Positions 1-5,091 are shown, numbered from the stretch's first letter. The stretch: DNA of 5,563 nucleotides from Anaerobacillus sp. (GCA_007120055.1 SKOL01000041.1:1-5563), one strand, 5' to 3'. A program made the numbers and translations. Notes: generated by a model not told the origin, from the letters alone.

Positions 1-354
1 ACGATTTGCTAGCTCTTCTGCATAACTACGATCAAAATGTGGGCGATAGCGCTCTGCAAAGATCAAATATTTTTCCACCGTTTCATCCTCATCGCTATAA
101 TCTGTCTCATATACAAACCCTACATGAGGCATGATGTTCCTATTTTCAAAAGGATTTTCCCCTCCAATCGTTAACGAACCTGAGGTTACTTCTCTGTAGG
201 AAGCTAGCAAAGAAAGCAAGCTAGTTTTACCTGCACCATTTCTCCCAAGCAAACCGTAAGTTTTCCCATATTCGAGATTAAAGGAAATATCCTTCAATGC
301 TTGAAACTCATTAAATTTTAGATTCACATTTTTCGCATTTACATTAAAATTCAT
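1..354 (-). CDS. ABC transporter ATP-binding protein, N-terminal part (YtrB-like)
   Basis: This is the first 118 codons of an ABC ATPase whose remainder lies beyond base 1. Seen directly: an N-terminal strand region, then a perfect Walker A motif GRNGAGKT at residues 37-44, followed by SLLSLLASYREVTSGS as expected for a nucleotide-binding domain. The Q-loop position reads GFVYETD, with Glu instead of the usual Gln. I believe this is common in the ATPases paired with YtrA-type regulators, but I cannot check it. The Walker B and signature motifs are outside the window. The ATG lies inside the ATGA overlap with the upstream GntR gene, so the two are almost certainly co-transcribed and translationally coupled. 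Known for the family: it energises a membrane transporter from the cytoplasmic face. The substrate cannot be told from this fragment. The permease is presumably encoded just past the left edge. Confidence 0.93.
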   Translation of the reverse strand, partial: MNFNVNAKNVNLKFNEFQALKDISFNLEYGKTYGLLGRNGAGKTSLLSLLASYREVTSGSLTIGGENPFENRNIMPHVGFVYETDYSDEDETVEKYLIFAERYRPHFDRSYAEELANR

Positions 355-728
355 GATGATCTCTCTCCCTTCAACCGCTTAATAATGTCGGTGATATCGC
401 TCTCCGATAAGCCCAGCTTTTCTGCCTCCTGAATCATCGGAAGGACATATTCATCGGCAAAAACAAGCTTCCTATTCTCCAGCAGCTTCTCTCTTGCACC
501 TTCCGCAACGAACATCCCAACACCTCTTTTTTTATAAATAATCTCCTCGTCCACCAGCAAATTAATCCCTTTAGCAATAGTTAGATGATTCACCTTGTAG
601 AATTGCACCATCTGTGTCGTCGAAGGGATTTGATCATGCTCCTTCAACTCCCCTTTTACAATCTGATCCTCGATTCGCTCTTTAATTTGAATGAAAATCG
701 GCTTCTTATCATGGAATGAAATGGCCAA
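351..728 (-). CDS. GntR-family transcriptional regulator, YtrA subfamily
   Basis: A 125-residue DNA-binding repressor. The winged helix-turn-helix covers about residues 8-77: KPIFIQIKERIEDQI (helix 1), the IPSTTQM turn where the family usually has PS(V/T)R, the recognition region VNHLTIAKGINLL, and the wing KKRGVGMFV. A short helical tail of about 45 residues, with LGLSESDITDIIKRL, replaces the large effector domain of other GntR proteins, as is typical of the YtrA subfamily (about 120-130 residues). I chose the TTG start at 728 because GGAGG at 740-736 lies 7 bases upstream. The frame stays open back to 899, but that extension runs through the promoter and lacks a ribosome binding site. The stop overlaps the ABC gene start (ATGA). 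Its own promoter carries a palindrome over the -10 box, so it probably represses its own operon. The inducer is unknown; relatives respond to cell-envelope stress. Confidence 0.92.
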   Translation of the reverse strand: MAISFHDKKPIFIQIKERIEDQIVKGELKEHDQIPSTTQMVQFYKVNHLTIAKGINLLVDEEIIYKKRGVGMFVAEGAREKLLENRKLVFADEYVLPMIQEAEKLGLSESDITDIIKRLKGERSS

Positions 729-764
729 CAGCCTTCCTCCCTTCTCTGAAATGTAGTAGGTTAT

Positions 765-782
765 CCTATATAGTTGTATAGG
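765..782. promoter_or_regulatory. Second palindrome in the GntR-ABC leader
   Basis: CCTATA (765-770) and TATAGG (777-782) form a perfect 6-bp inverted repeat around 6 bases, the same spacer length as the palindrome at 789-810. The centres of the two lie 26 bp apart, about 2.5 helical turns. It lies in the transcribed leader and could be a second repressor site. The sequence resembles the first only in its TATA core, so the link is tentative. Confidence 0.35.
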
Positions 783-788
783 TTTATA

Positions 789-810
789 GTTATATATATG
801 AGTATATAAC
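789..810. promoter_or_regulatory. Palindromic operator candidate over the -10 box
   Basis: Perfect 8-bp inverted arms GTTATATA (789-796) and TATATAAC (803-810) are separated by 6 bases. The palindrome covers the -10 hexamer at 801-806 and the probable transcription start, where a bound repressor would block RNA polymerase. Seen: the symmetry and its position. Inferred: that the GntR regulator encoded just downstream binds it. The region is very AT-rich, so some symmetry is expected by chance. Confidence 0.5.
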
Positions 811-830
811 CTTAGTTTATTAATTGTCAA
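801..830 (-). promoter_or_regulatory. Sigma-A-type promoter of the GntR-ABC operon
   Basis: On the minus strand a perfect -35 box TTGACA (830-825) is followed after 18 bases by TATACT (806-801), one mismatch from TATAAT. TATATA, overlapping it two bases earlier (808-803), would give a 16-base spacer. Transcription would begin near 795, leaving a leader of about 65 bases before the TTG start at 728. Confidence 0.75.
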
Positions 831-942
831 TAGAGGAAAGATTAATTGTTCGTAGTATGGGGGAACTGTGCAGTAAAAGGGTGATGGGTGCCCCTGCATT
901 ACACTATTTTAAAAATTCCGCCAGCAAAACTTGGATTGAAAC

Positions 943-1248
943 ACGACTAATTTCTCTTCTTAGTTCAAAACAGGAGAAGAGAAATCGAAACGTTGAACTG
1001 ATTACTCTTCCTAGTTCAAAACAAGAAAAGAGGAATCGAAACCACGAACTGATTACTCTTCTTAGCTGAAAACAGGAGAAGAGGAATCGAAACGCTCGAC
1101 TAATTACTCTTCTAAGCTCAAATCATGAGAAGAGTAATCCAAACACCGAAATGATTCCTCTTCCTAGCTCAAAACAAGAGAAGAGTAATCCAAACGCTCG
1201 AATAACTTCTCTTCTCAACTAAAACAAAAGAAGAGAAATCCAAAGCTT
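943..1248. repeat. Six tandem 51-bp repeats, each with a hairpin
   Basis: Six consecutive units begin at 943, 994, 1045, 1096, 1147 and 1198. The marker CTCTTC recurs at 954, 1005, 1056, 1107, 1158 and 1209, so the period is exactly 51 bp without drift. Each unit has a left arm like ATTACTCTTCT, a loop of about 14 bases like TAGCTCAAAACAGG, a right arm like AGAAGAGTAAT and a tail like CGAAACGC. Units 1 and 4 form perfect 11-bp stems (950-960 with 975-985; 1103-1113 with 1128-1138). The other units have one or a few mismatches. A degenerate partial unit with TTGGATTGAAAC precedes the array at about 925-942. No gene occupies this stretch on either strand. The function is unknown; such arrays are often just repeat families of the host genome. 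Confidence 0.85.
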
Positions 1249-1490
1249 CAAAGTGAGCATTCTGTTCTCTCTTTCACTGCGCATTATTCCCAGACTATTC
1301 ACCATGGTACGCTCTTCTGCTTCGTTAATTTATAAAATGTTGTATCCTTTATTAAAGAATTCTCCTAGCTTAACACTTAACATCAGTTTTCCAGTTTGTG
1401 GACATAAAAAATGAGCTGCAAATCCAATTCAATTCTATTAGACAAAAAAAGTTTAATTTAGCTGAACCTTTTTTAGTTTTTTGGTAAATA
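1249..1490. other. Intergenic spacer with degenerate sequence and one dispersed-repeat copy
   Basis: No gene is supportable here. The first bases after the array (1249-1290) look like a decayed further unit. A copy of a dispersed repeat shared with 4582-4654 lies at 1364-1440. On the minus strand a short frame ending with TAA at about 1330 reads like coding remnants, including CPQTGK and LGEFFNKGYN, but has no credible start signal. Confidence 0.5.
1364..1440. repeat. Dispersed repeat, copy A
   Basis: This stretch aligns with 4582-4654 in the same orientation. An identical 13-mer TTGTGGACATAAA (1396-1408 and 4609-4621) is followed by identical AGCTGCAA (1414-1421 and 4624-4631). It ends in shared TCTATTA and is preceded by related TAGYTTAAC sequence. 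Small gaps separate the blocks, so the copies are old or degenerate. The origin is unknown. Confidence 0.6.
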
Positions 1491-1522
1491 AAAAATCGCC
1501 ACTAATTTTTAGGGCGATTTTT
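1491..1522 (-). terminator. Rho-independent terminator after the DUF3221-like lipoprotein gene
   Basis: A perfect 10-bp stem, AAAAATCGCC (1491-1500) with GGCGATTTTT (1513-1522), encloses a 12-base loop. It lies 33-64 bases past the stop codon of the lipoprotein gene. On the minus strand the stem ends in a T run, as required for termination. The symmetrical A/T arms make it potentially bidirectional, but no plus-strand gene reads into it here. Confidence 0.85.
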
Positions 1523-1554
1523 ATAAATTTAATTATTGTATTCTGCTCGTTTGT

Positions 1555-1902
1555 TTAATTTAATAATTTAATTTGATAACATGTATGGATTTGAGCTGGA
1601 TAGCTTTCAGCAATTGCACCATTATAAGTAATTTCAACTAGCTGTTCCGCTTTAATATCACTAATAGCTATATTAATATCGTTAGATAGTAACAAAGTTG
1701 TATCTTGAACATAAACCATGATTTTGTCAGCTGAGATTAGTTCTGCAGATCCCTCTACTGGTTCTACCAACAAATGAGTTTCACTTTTTTCAAGGACTGT
1801 TGCAACAAAGACAACCTCATTATTCTTTTCTTGTCCGACACACGCTACAAAAAAAGTAGTCATGAGTATTACACCCATCATTAATAAGCAATGTTTTTTC
1901 AT
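1555..1902 (-). CDS. Small lipoprotein, YobA/DUF3221-like
   Basis: A 115-residue secreted lipoprotein. The N-terminus MKKHCLLMMGVILMTTFFVAC is a type II signal peptide with a short basic start, a hydrophobic core and the lipobox FVAC, so Cys21 would be lipidated and the mature protein anchored outside the membrane. The mature part is a short beta-rich domain (about 30-113) with ATVLEKSETHLLVEP, a DKIMVYV strand, VEITYNGAIAESYPAQ and a C-terminal TCYQIKLL. I recognise this pattern from Bacillus DUF3221/YobA proteins, whose function is unknown. The assignment is from memory. The ATG at 1902 is chosen because GGAGG at 1915-1911 lies 8 bases upstream. The frame is open back to 1956 but has no site there. 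A weak promoter lies at 1956-1928, and the terminator at 1491-1522 follows, so the gene is probably monocistronic. Confidence 0.85.
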   Translation of the reverse strand: MKKHCLLMMGVILMTTFFVACVGQEKNNEVVFVATVLEKSETHLLVEPVEGSAELISADKIMVYVQDTTLLLSNDINIAISDIKAEQLVEITYNGAIAESYPAQIHTCYQIKLLN

Positions 1903-1927
1903 TCTATTTACCTCCAGAGTATGACAA

Positions 1928-1956
1928 ATTAGACAGGTAACGCTGTCAGCAATCAA
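1928..1956 (-). promoter_or_regulatory. Possible promoter of the DUF3221-like lipoprotein gene, with inverted repeat in the spacer
   Basis: Minus-strand TTGATT (1956-1951), a 17-base spacer and TCTAAT (1933-1928) give a sigma-A-like arrangement 26 bases before the start codon. The -35 box has two mismatches and the -10 box one. The spacer contains most of a 5-bp inverted repeat, GACAG (1932-1936) and CTGTC (1943-1947), which could be a regulator site. The resulting leader would be very short (about 20 bases) but still contains the GGAGG. Confidence 0.35.
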
Positions 1957-1980
1957 TTATTAAAAGCTAGTAAAACAATA

Positions 1981-2055
1981 TCATTCTAAATGTTTTTTAT
2001 AATAATTAATTGAAAATCCTTGCACTATAAATATGATTAACACTAATACCCACAT
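1981..2055 (-). CDS. Possible 24-residue hydrophobic peptide or gene remnant
   Basis: A minus-strand frame starting at ATG 2055 encodes a peptide beginning MWVLVLIIFIVQGF and ending NYYKKHLE, that is, one membrane helix with a basic end. The frame is open about 13 codons further upstream (NYIPYDTYRDT) until a TGA, and no ATG, GTG or TTG stands in that part. Only a weak AGAG precedes the ATG. Its composition looks coding-like, so it may be the tail of a decayed membrane protein rather than a working gene. It lies between the two lipoprotein genes. Confidence 0.25.
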   Translation of the reverse strand: MWVLVLIIFIVQGFSINYYKKHLE

Positions 2056-2155
2056 TGTATCTCTATATGTATCGTAGGGTATATAGTTGCGTCAAAACCA
2101 TTAGCAAACTATATATTGTTTGATGTGGCTCATTTTTGGTAATTATGAAATTCAC

Positions 2156-3319
2156 TCAGTTAAATGGAAAAATAAAATCTCCATTACGGTTTATAAACCA
2201 AGACTCCTCATCTAGAGTGACTAGAGCTAATCCACCATGAAAAGAAAGTGCATTATCAAATGTCGGGTCAATTAATAGTTGATTCGTTCGATCAATCAAG
2301 CCCCACTTCCATTCTATTTCCACCCAGGCTAACCCTTCTGAAAAGGGTTGTGCGTGAGAATACTGAGGTTCAATCACATATTCACCTTGATTGTTGATAT
2401 ATCCCCAAGACTCCCCTTTCTTCACACTTGCCAGTCCATTTGAAAATGACTCTACACGACCAAATTGAGGTTCAATGACCATCTTTCCGTCCCTATTGAT
2501 AAATCCTCTCTTGCCATTTTCTGTTACACAAGCCAAACCTTCCTGAAAAGGACATCGAAAAAACTTCTCTTGATCAAATTCCATGACGACATTTCCTTCC
2601 GTATCTATATAATATTCTGTTTGTTCGTCCTGAACTAAAGCGAGGCCTTCATTGAAATAAGTGCCAGTCTCATAGATAGGGGGAATCACCATTTCTCCGT
2701 TCGTATTTATGTAAGCAACAAAATACTCAGTTTCTTGTTGTGACTCTGTTTTTGTTTTTCTATAGCCTAAGCGTGCTACGCCATCTGAGAAATCATCATG
2801 CCCAATTAACTGAAAGCCTGATAGATGCTCTAATATTATGACCATTTCACCTTGCGGGTTAATGTACCCATACTCTGCTCCTTTTAATACAGCAGCATAG
2901 CCATTTAAAAAGCTATTCGCTCTTTTAAATTGAGGTTCGATCACTAACTCACCATTGACATCAATAAAACCATGCTCAGCAGGTCCACTTCCCTCAACGA
3001 ACGCCACTAAACCGAGCCCCTCAGAAAAATCAGCTGCATAAGCAAATTGAGGTTCAATCACAACCTCTCCTTCTTTATTGAAGAAACCATACTTGCGACT
3101 CTCTTGATCTCTAAAGCTAAAAAGTGGAACATCAGCAACCGCCACTTCAGGTAATTGGTAGCTTTCTTCAACCTCTTTTTCTTTACCATTTTCAGGTAAT
3201 ACCTCGCTAACTTTTGCTTCTTCTCCTGCATCACTTTCCGTTATTTTGGCTTCCTCTTTTATTTCATTACAAGCCGCTGCGATCACTAAAAAACAAATGA
3301 CCAGCCATATTTTTTTCAT
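2156..3319 (-). CDS. WG-repeat (KWG-type) lipoprotein
   Basis: A 387-residue secreted lipoprotein. The signal peptide MKKIWLVICFLVIAAAC ends in a lipobox with Cys17 as the lipid anchor. An acidic linker rich in Glu and Lys (about 18-60) follows. The rest is eight WG-type repeats of about 28-35 residues, starting near residues 77, 117, 150, 201, 236, 271, 305 and 339, and a half repeat at 374-386. A typical unit reads YGFINxxGExVIEPQF, then a variable turn and FSEGLAxV. Repeats 3 and 5 have lost the EPQF core, and repeat 4 has PPIY. Known for the family: WG repeats form beta-rich scaffolds probably used for binding; no enzyme activity is established. The ATG at 3319 has GGAGG 5 bases upstream. 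No convincing terminator follows, only a weak interrupted hairpin near 2098-2122. Confidence 0.92.
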   Translation of the reverse strand: MKKIWLVICFLVIAAACNEIKEEAKITESDAGEEAKVSEVLPENGKEKEVEESYQLPEVAVADVPLFSFRDQESRKYGFFNKEGEVVIEPQFAYAADFSEGLGLVAFVEGSGPAEHGFIDVNGELVIEPQFKRANSFLNGYAAVLKGAEYGYINPQGEMVIILEHLSGFQLIGHDDFSDGVARLGYRKTKTESQQETEYFVAYINTNGEMVIPPIYETGTYFNEGLALVQDEQTEYYIDTEGNVVMEFDQEKFFRCPFQEGLACVTENGKRGFINRDGKMVIEPQFGRVESFSNGLASVKKGESWGYINNQGEYVIEPQYSHAQPFSEGLAWVEIEWKWGLIDRTNQLLIDPTFDNALSFHGGLALVTLDEESWFINRNGDFIFPFN

Positions 3320-3433
3320 AAGTTCCTCCCTAAAAAAATGTTAACTCTAAAAACGCCATATATACCGAATTGATTTTGTTCAAAAATTGAAGATCATCCT
3401 ATATACCCTCGAAATACATACTGGCGAAATATT

Positions 3434-3748
3434 CTATTTGTTTGTCCTGTCGTCAAAAAGTGCTTCATCATCACCAGTAAATTCGTAAGTAAACGGACTG
3501 ATCAGTATCCCGACCAATATGATAAATAATCCATAAAAAATAGCTATTGGTAAAGTCATATTGAATAAATAGAACCCTGCAAACATGAATACAACGGCAA
3601 TCGGACCGGACCAAGCATTTCTCAATCTTCTTTTAGCAGTTACATAGTTTTGCTTACCACATTTAGAACATTTTTTTGATATAAGAAAAAACAATAGTTC
3701 CTGGTATTTAAATAGATTTTTACAATTCCAACAGTGTGGCAACTTCAA
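3434..3748 (-). CDS. Small membrane protein with paired CXXC motifs (cxxc_20_cxxc family)
   Basis: A 104-residue protein with CWNC at residues 6-9 and CSKC at 27-30, which could form a zinc ribbon on the cytoplasmic side. Two hydrophobic helices follow, about 48-64 and 66-86, and a short acidic tail with DDEALFDD. This layout matches the Bacillus cxxc_20_cxxc protein family (TIGR04104 as I remember it), whose function is unknown. The start is TTG at 3748, with GGAGG at 3761-3757 eight bases upstream. It gives MKLPHCWNC, a natural start for this family. An ATG at 3752 overlaps it out of frame and would give only a 10-residue peptide. The gene lies 75 bases downstream of the 39-residue ORF and 114 bases upstream of the WG lipoprotein gene. 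No terminator is visible in either gap, so co-transcription is possible. Confidence 0.85.
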   Translation of the reverse strand: MKLPHCWNCKNLFKYQELLFFLISKKCSKCGKQNYVTAKRRLRNAWSGPIAVVFMFAGFYLFNMTLPIAIFYGLFIILVGILISPFTYEFTGDDEALFDDRTNK

Positions 3749-3823
3749 TCATGACACCTCCATGTAAATTTACTTTTACGTTGATTTACGTGTTGTTCTT
3801 AATATTACTCAGTGAAAACGCAA

Positions 3824-3943
3824 CTATTGTGCCAATAGAAAAAAAGCAAAGAAAAACCACTCGAATTGTCCAGTAAATAATCTTATTATAATGAATGCTA
3901 ATACAATCCCCAATATTGAACTAGTTAGTCTTTTCCCATCCAT
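3824..3943 (-). CDS. 39-residue small membrane protein, unknown function
   Basis: A minus-strand ORF of 39 codons starting at ATG 3943. The peptide begins MDGKRLTSS, has a hydrophobic stretch ILGIVLAFIIIRLF (about 10-23), a short polar turn TGQFEW, and a second aromatic-rich stretch FFFAFFLLAQ to the end, so it may form a helical hairpin. AAGAAGGG at about 3959-3952 provides a ribosome binding site 8 bases upstream, and a stop codon closes the frame above the ATG, so the start is unambiguous. It stands just before the CXXC protein gene, with no terminator between. I do not recognise the family. The start signal and the placement within the gap make it a likely real gene, but a decayed fragment cannot be excluded. 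Confidence 0.5.
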   Translation of the reverse strand: MDGKRLTSSILGIVLAFIIIRLFTGQFEWFFFAFFLLAQ

Positions 3944-4045
3944 ATAATCAACCCTTCTTAATCTATACGATAATCATCATAAGCCTTCTTAAAAGCGAAT
4001 CCGTTTTTGATCAAAATTTTAGGTCTAATAGACACTAAGTAAGTT

Positions 4046-4537
4046 CTAACTCGTTAATATCGAATAATAATATTCTGCATCTTGAAATGCGGTATTGAGA
4101 TAAATAAAGTTTACGATCGCATAGATGATGCCAATCCCAGCAAAAACGATAATAATTGCTCCACTACCCTTATTTAATTGTTTGTTCCTCTTATAGAAAA
4201 ATATAGTGATCGTTACCACTAATAAAATATACGATATCGATACAATGATTTGAAAAATCTTTGTATTAATATCGTTAACGGCTTTTCTAAAATGCTGCAA
4301 CACTTCGTTATTATCCTTATTTTCTGTAATTATAGCTATTTCGTTGTGATACCCAACTTCCCATGTAAATTCGTTTTGTTCTTTTATAACAGTGTAATGA
4401 TAGCCCCTCGCTTTCCCTTCATCTATTACAAGAGGTGACTTCGCAGAAACAATCGGAATTAATACTATGAAAAAAATAGTAAACAAACATAACAGGCCAA
4501 ATATCTTTTCTCTCAAGAGTACAACATCCCCTTTCAT
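4046..4537 (-). CDS. Membrane protein with three hydrophobic segments, unknown function
   Basis: From the ATG at 4537 the protein has 163 residues. The first hydrophobic segment (about 12-32, ending PIVSAKS) looks like a signal peptide or signal anchor. A polar, probably extracytoplasmic part follows (34-93) with YHYTVIKEQNEFTWEVGYH. Then come two membrane helices (about 95-115 and 126-147) with a basic loop KRNKQLNK between them, and a short tail rich in Tyr. I do not recognise the family. Three starts compete in one frame: TTG 4576 after AAAGGG; ATG 4537 after TAAGGTAGT, seven bases away; and TTG 4516 after AAAGGGG at wide spacing. I prefer the ATG for spacing and codon, but TTG 4516 gives the cleanest signal peptide (MREKIFGLLC). 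The upstream region contains dispersed-repeat copy B. No clear promoter or terminator was found. Confidence 0.75.
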   Translation of the reverse strand: MKGDVVLLREKIFGLLCLFTIFFIVLIPIVSAKSPLVIDEGKARGYHYTVIKEQNEFTWEVGYHNEIAIITENKDNNEVLQHFRKAVNDINTKIFQIIVSISYILLVVTITIFFYKRNKQLNKGSGAIIIVFAGIGIIYAIVNFIYLNTAFQDAEYYYSILTS

Positions 4538-4581
4538 CCTATTAACTACCTTAAAAATTAATAAAAACCTAGCCAAAATCT

Positions 4582-4654
4582 TCCCTTTAGTTTAACATGA
4601 CTACCAAATTGTGGACATAAATAAGCTGCAACTTCAACTCTTAATCATCTATTA
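4582..4654. repeat. Dispersed repeat, copy B
   Basis: This is the partner of 1364-1440, in the same orientation. Shared blocks are TTGTGGACATAAA (4609-4621), AGCTGCAA (4624-4631) and TCTATTA (4648-4654). On the minus strand it ends with CTAAAGGGAA, the possible ribosome binding site of the TTG at 4576. Copy A has CTAGGAGAA at the same place. The repeat may therefore be a duplicated gene upstream region. Confidence 0.6.
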
Positions 4655-4761
4655 TTTCAAAAAATTACTCAAATGCTCTATAGTCGAAACCTACGTGAAT
4701 ATTATTTCAACATTTCCCTTTTTAACTATATAAAACTGCTATTCTAAAAAAATTACTGCCA

Positions 4762-4848
4762 TTAATAATAAGCAAGAGGAGCTGCCATTGACAACTTCTT
4801 AAAGTGCTTAATCAAAACTAATATATGTATTCCTAACATTCTTTTCAT
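4762..4848 (-). CDS. Possible 28-residue peptide with a good ribosome binding site
   Basis: A minus-strand ORF from ATG 4848. AGGAG (about 4862-4858) lies 9 bases upstream, and TATAAT occurs a further 15-20 bases up. The peptide begins MKRMLGIHILVLIKHFKKL and ends SMAAPLAYY. The beginning looks like a lipoprotein or secretory signal peptide interrupted by basic residues. It may be a short basic hydrophobic peptide, or the start of a secreted protein gene that has been frameshifted and lost. It lies downstream of the terminator at 4943-4969, so it would need its own promoter. Confidence 0.3.
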   Translation of the reverse strand: MKRMLGIHILVLIKHFKKLSMAAPLAYY

Positions 4849-4942
4849 AATATGTCGCTCCTAAACTGGCAAATTATAAACAAACTAACATTATTTTATA
4901 ATAACACTAATCTGCTATTAATTGGGATAAAAATGTAAAAAA

Positions 4943-4969
4943 GCGTCTCCGCTGTTGTTGCGGAAACGC
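4943..4969 (-). terminator. Rho-independent terminator facing left
   Basis: Arms GCGTCTCCGC (4943-4952) and GCGGAAACGC (4960-4969) enclose a 7-base loop. On the plus strand there is one C-A mismatch. On the minus strand the same position becomes a G-U pair, and the stem is followed at once by TTTTTT. This marks it as a terminator for leftward transcription arriving from the phosphatase side, although a T-rich stretch also follows on the plus strand. Confidence 0.85.
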
Positions 4970-4974
4970 CACTT

Positions 4975-5091
4975 TTATTTTTTTAACTCAGTAGCAGAAA
5001 TTTGATTATTATGAATAAAGTTTTGGCAATTCCTCTCCACTCTTTTCTCTAAAATAAAGATTTCGCCAATACTCCATTTCTTTTTTTGCAT
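4975..5091 (-). CDS. Possible 38-residue ORF ending at the terminator; may be a gene remnant
   Basis: ATG 5091 opens a frame beginning MQKKKWSIGEIFILEKR, basic and polar, whose stop lies 6 bases before the terminator stem. No ribosome binding site precedes the ATG. An overlapping frame (5104-5009) reads ADRTLDAKKEMEYWRN and then LYFREKSGEELPKLYS, which looks at least as coding-like but also lacks a start signal. The position just before a strong terminator suggests that a gene once ended here. Which frame, if either, is used cannot be decided from this window. Confidence 0.22.
   Translation of the reverse strand: MQKKKWSIGEIFILEKRVERNCQNFIHNNQISATELKK

Noticed and set aside
729..899. Longer N-terminus for the GntR regulator
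   Set aside because: The open frame upstream of TTG 728 runs through the promoter and operator region. It lacks a ribosome binding site and does not look like a GntR N-terminus.
925..1248. CRISPR array suggested by repeated GGAATCGAAAC ends
   Set aside because: The whole 51-bp unit is conserved from copy to copy, so there are no unique spacers, and no cas genes are present.
2096..2127. Terminator of the WG lipoprotein gene
   Set aside because: The stem CAAAC/GTTTG is only 5 bp, with bulges on the extensions and just four T bases after it; too weak to call.
3331..3433. Promoter of the WG lipoprotein gene
   Set aside because: TATATA occurs, but no -35 hexamer stands at 16-18 bases with fewer than three mismatches, so I do not list it.
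4005..4016. Palindrome TTTTGATCAAAA, and nearby GTCTAATAGAC at 4023-4033, as operators or a terminator
   Set aside because: Both are short and AT-rich. The first has no GC stem and the second only a one-base loop, so neither is convincing as a terminator, and no promoter is clear beside them.
4250..4438. Plus-strand ORF of 62 codons
   Set aside because: It lies wholly within the minus-strand three-helix membrane protein gene and has no supporting signals.
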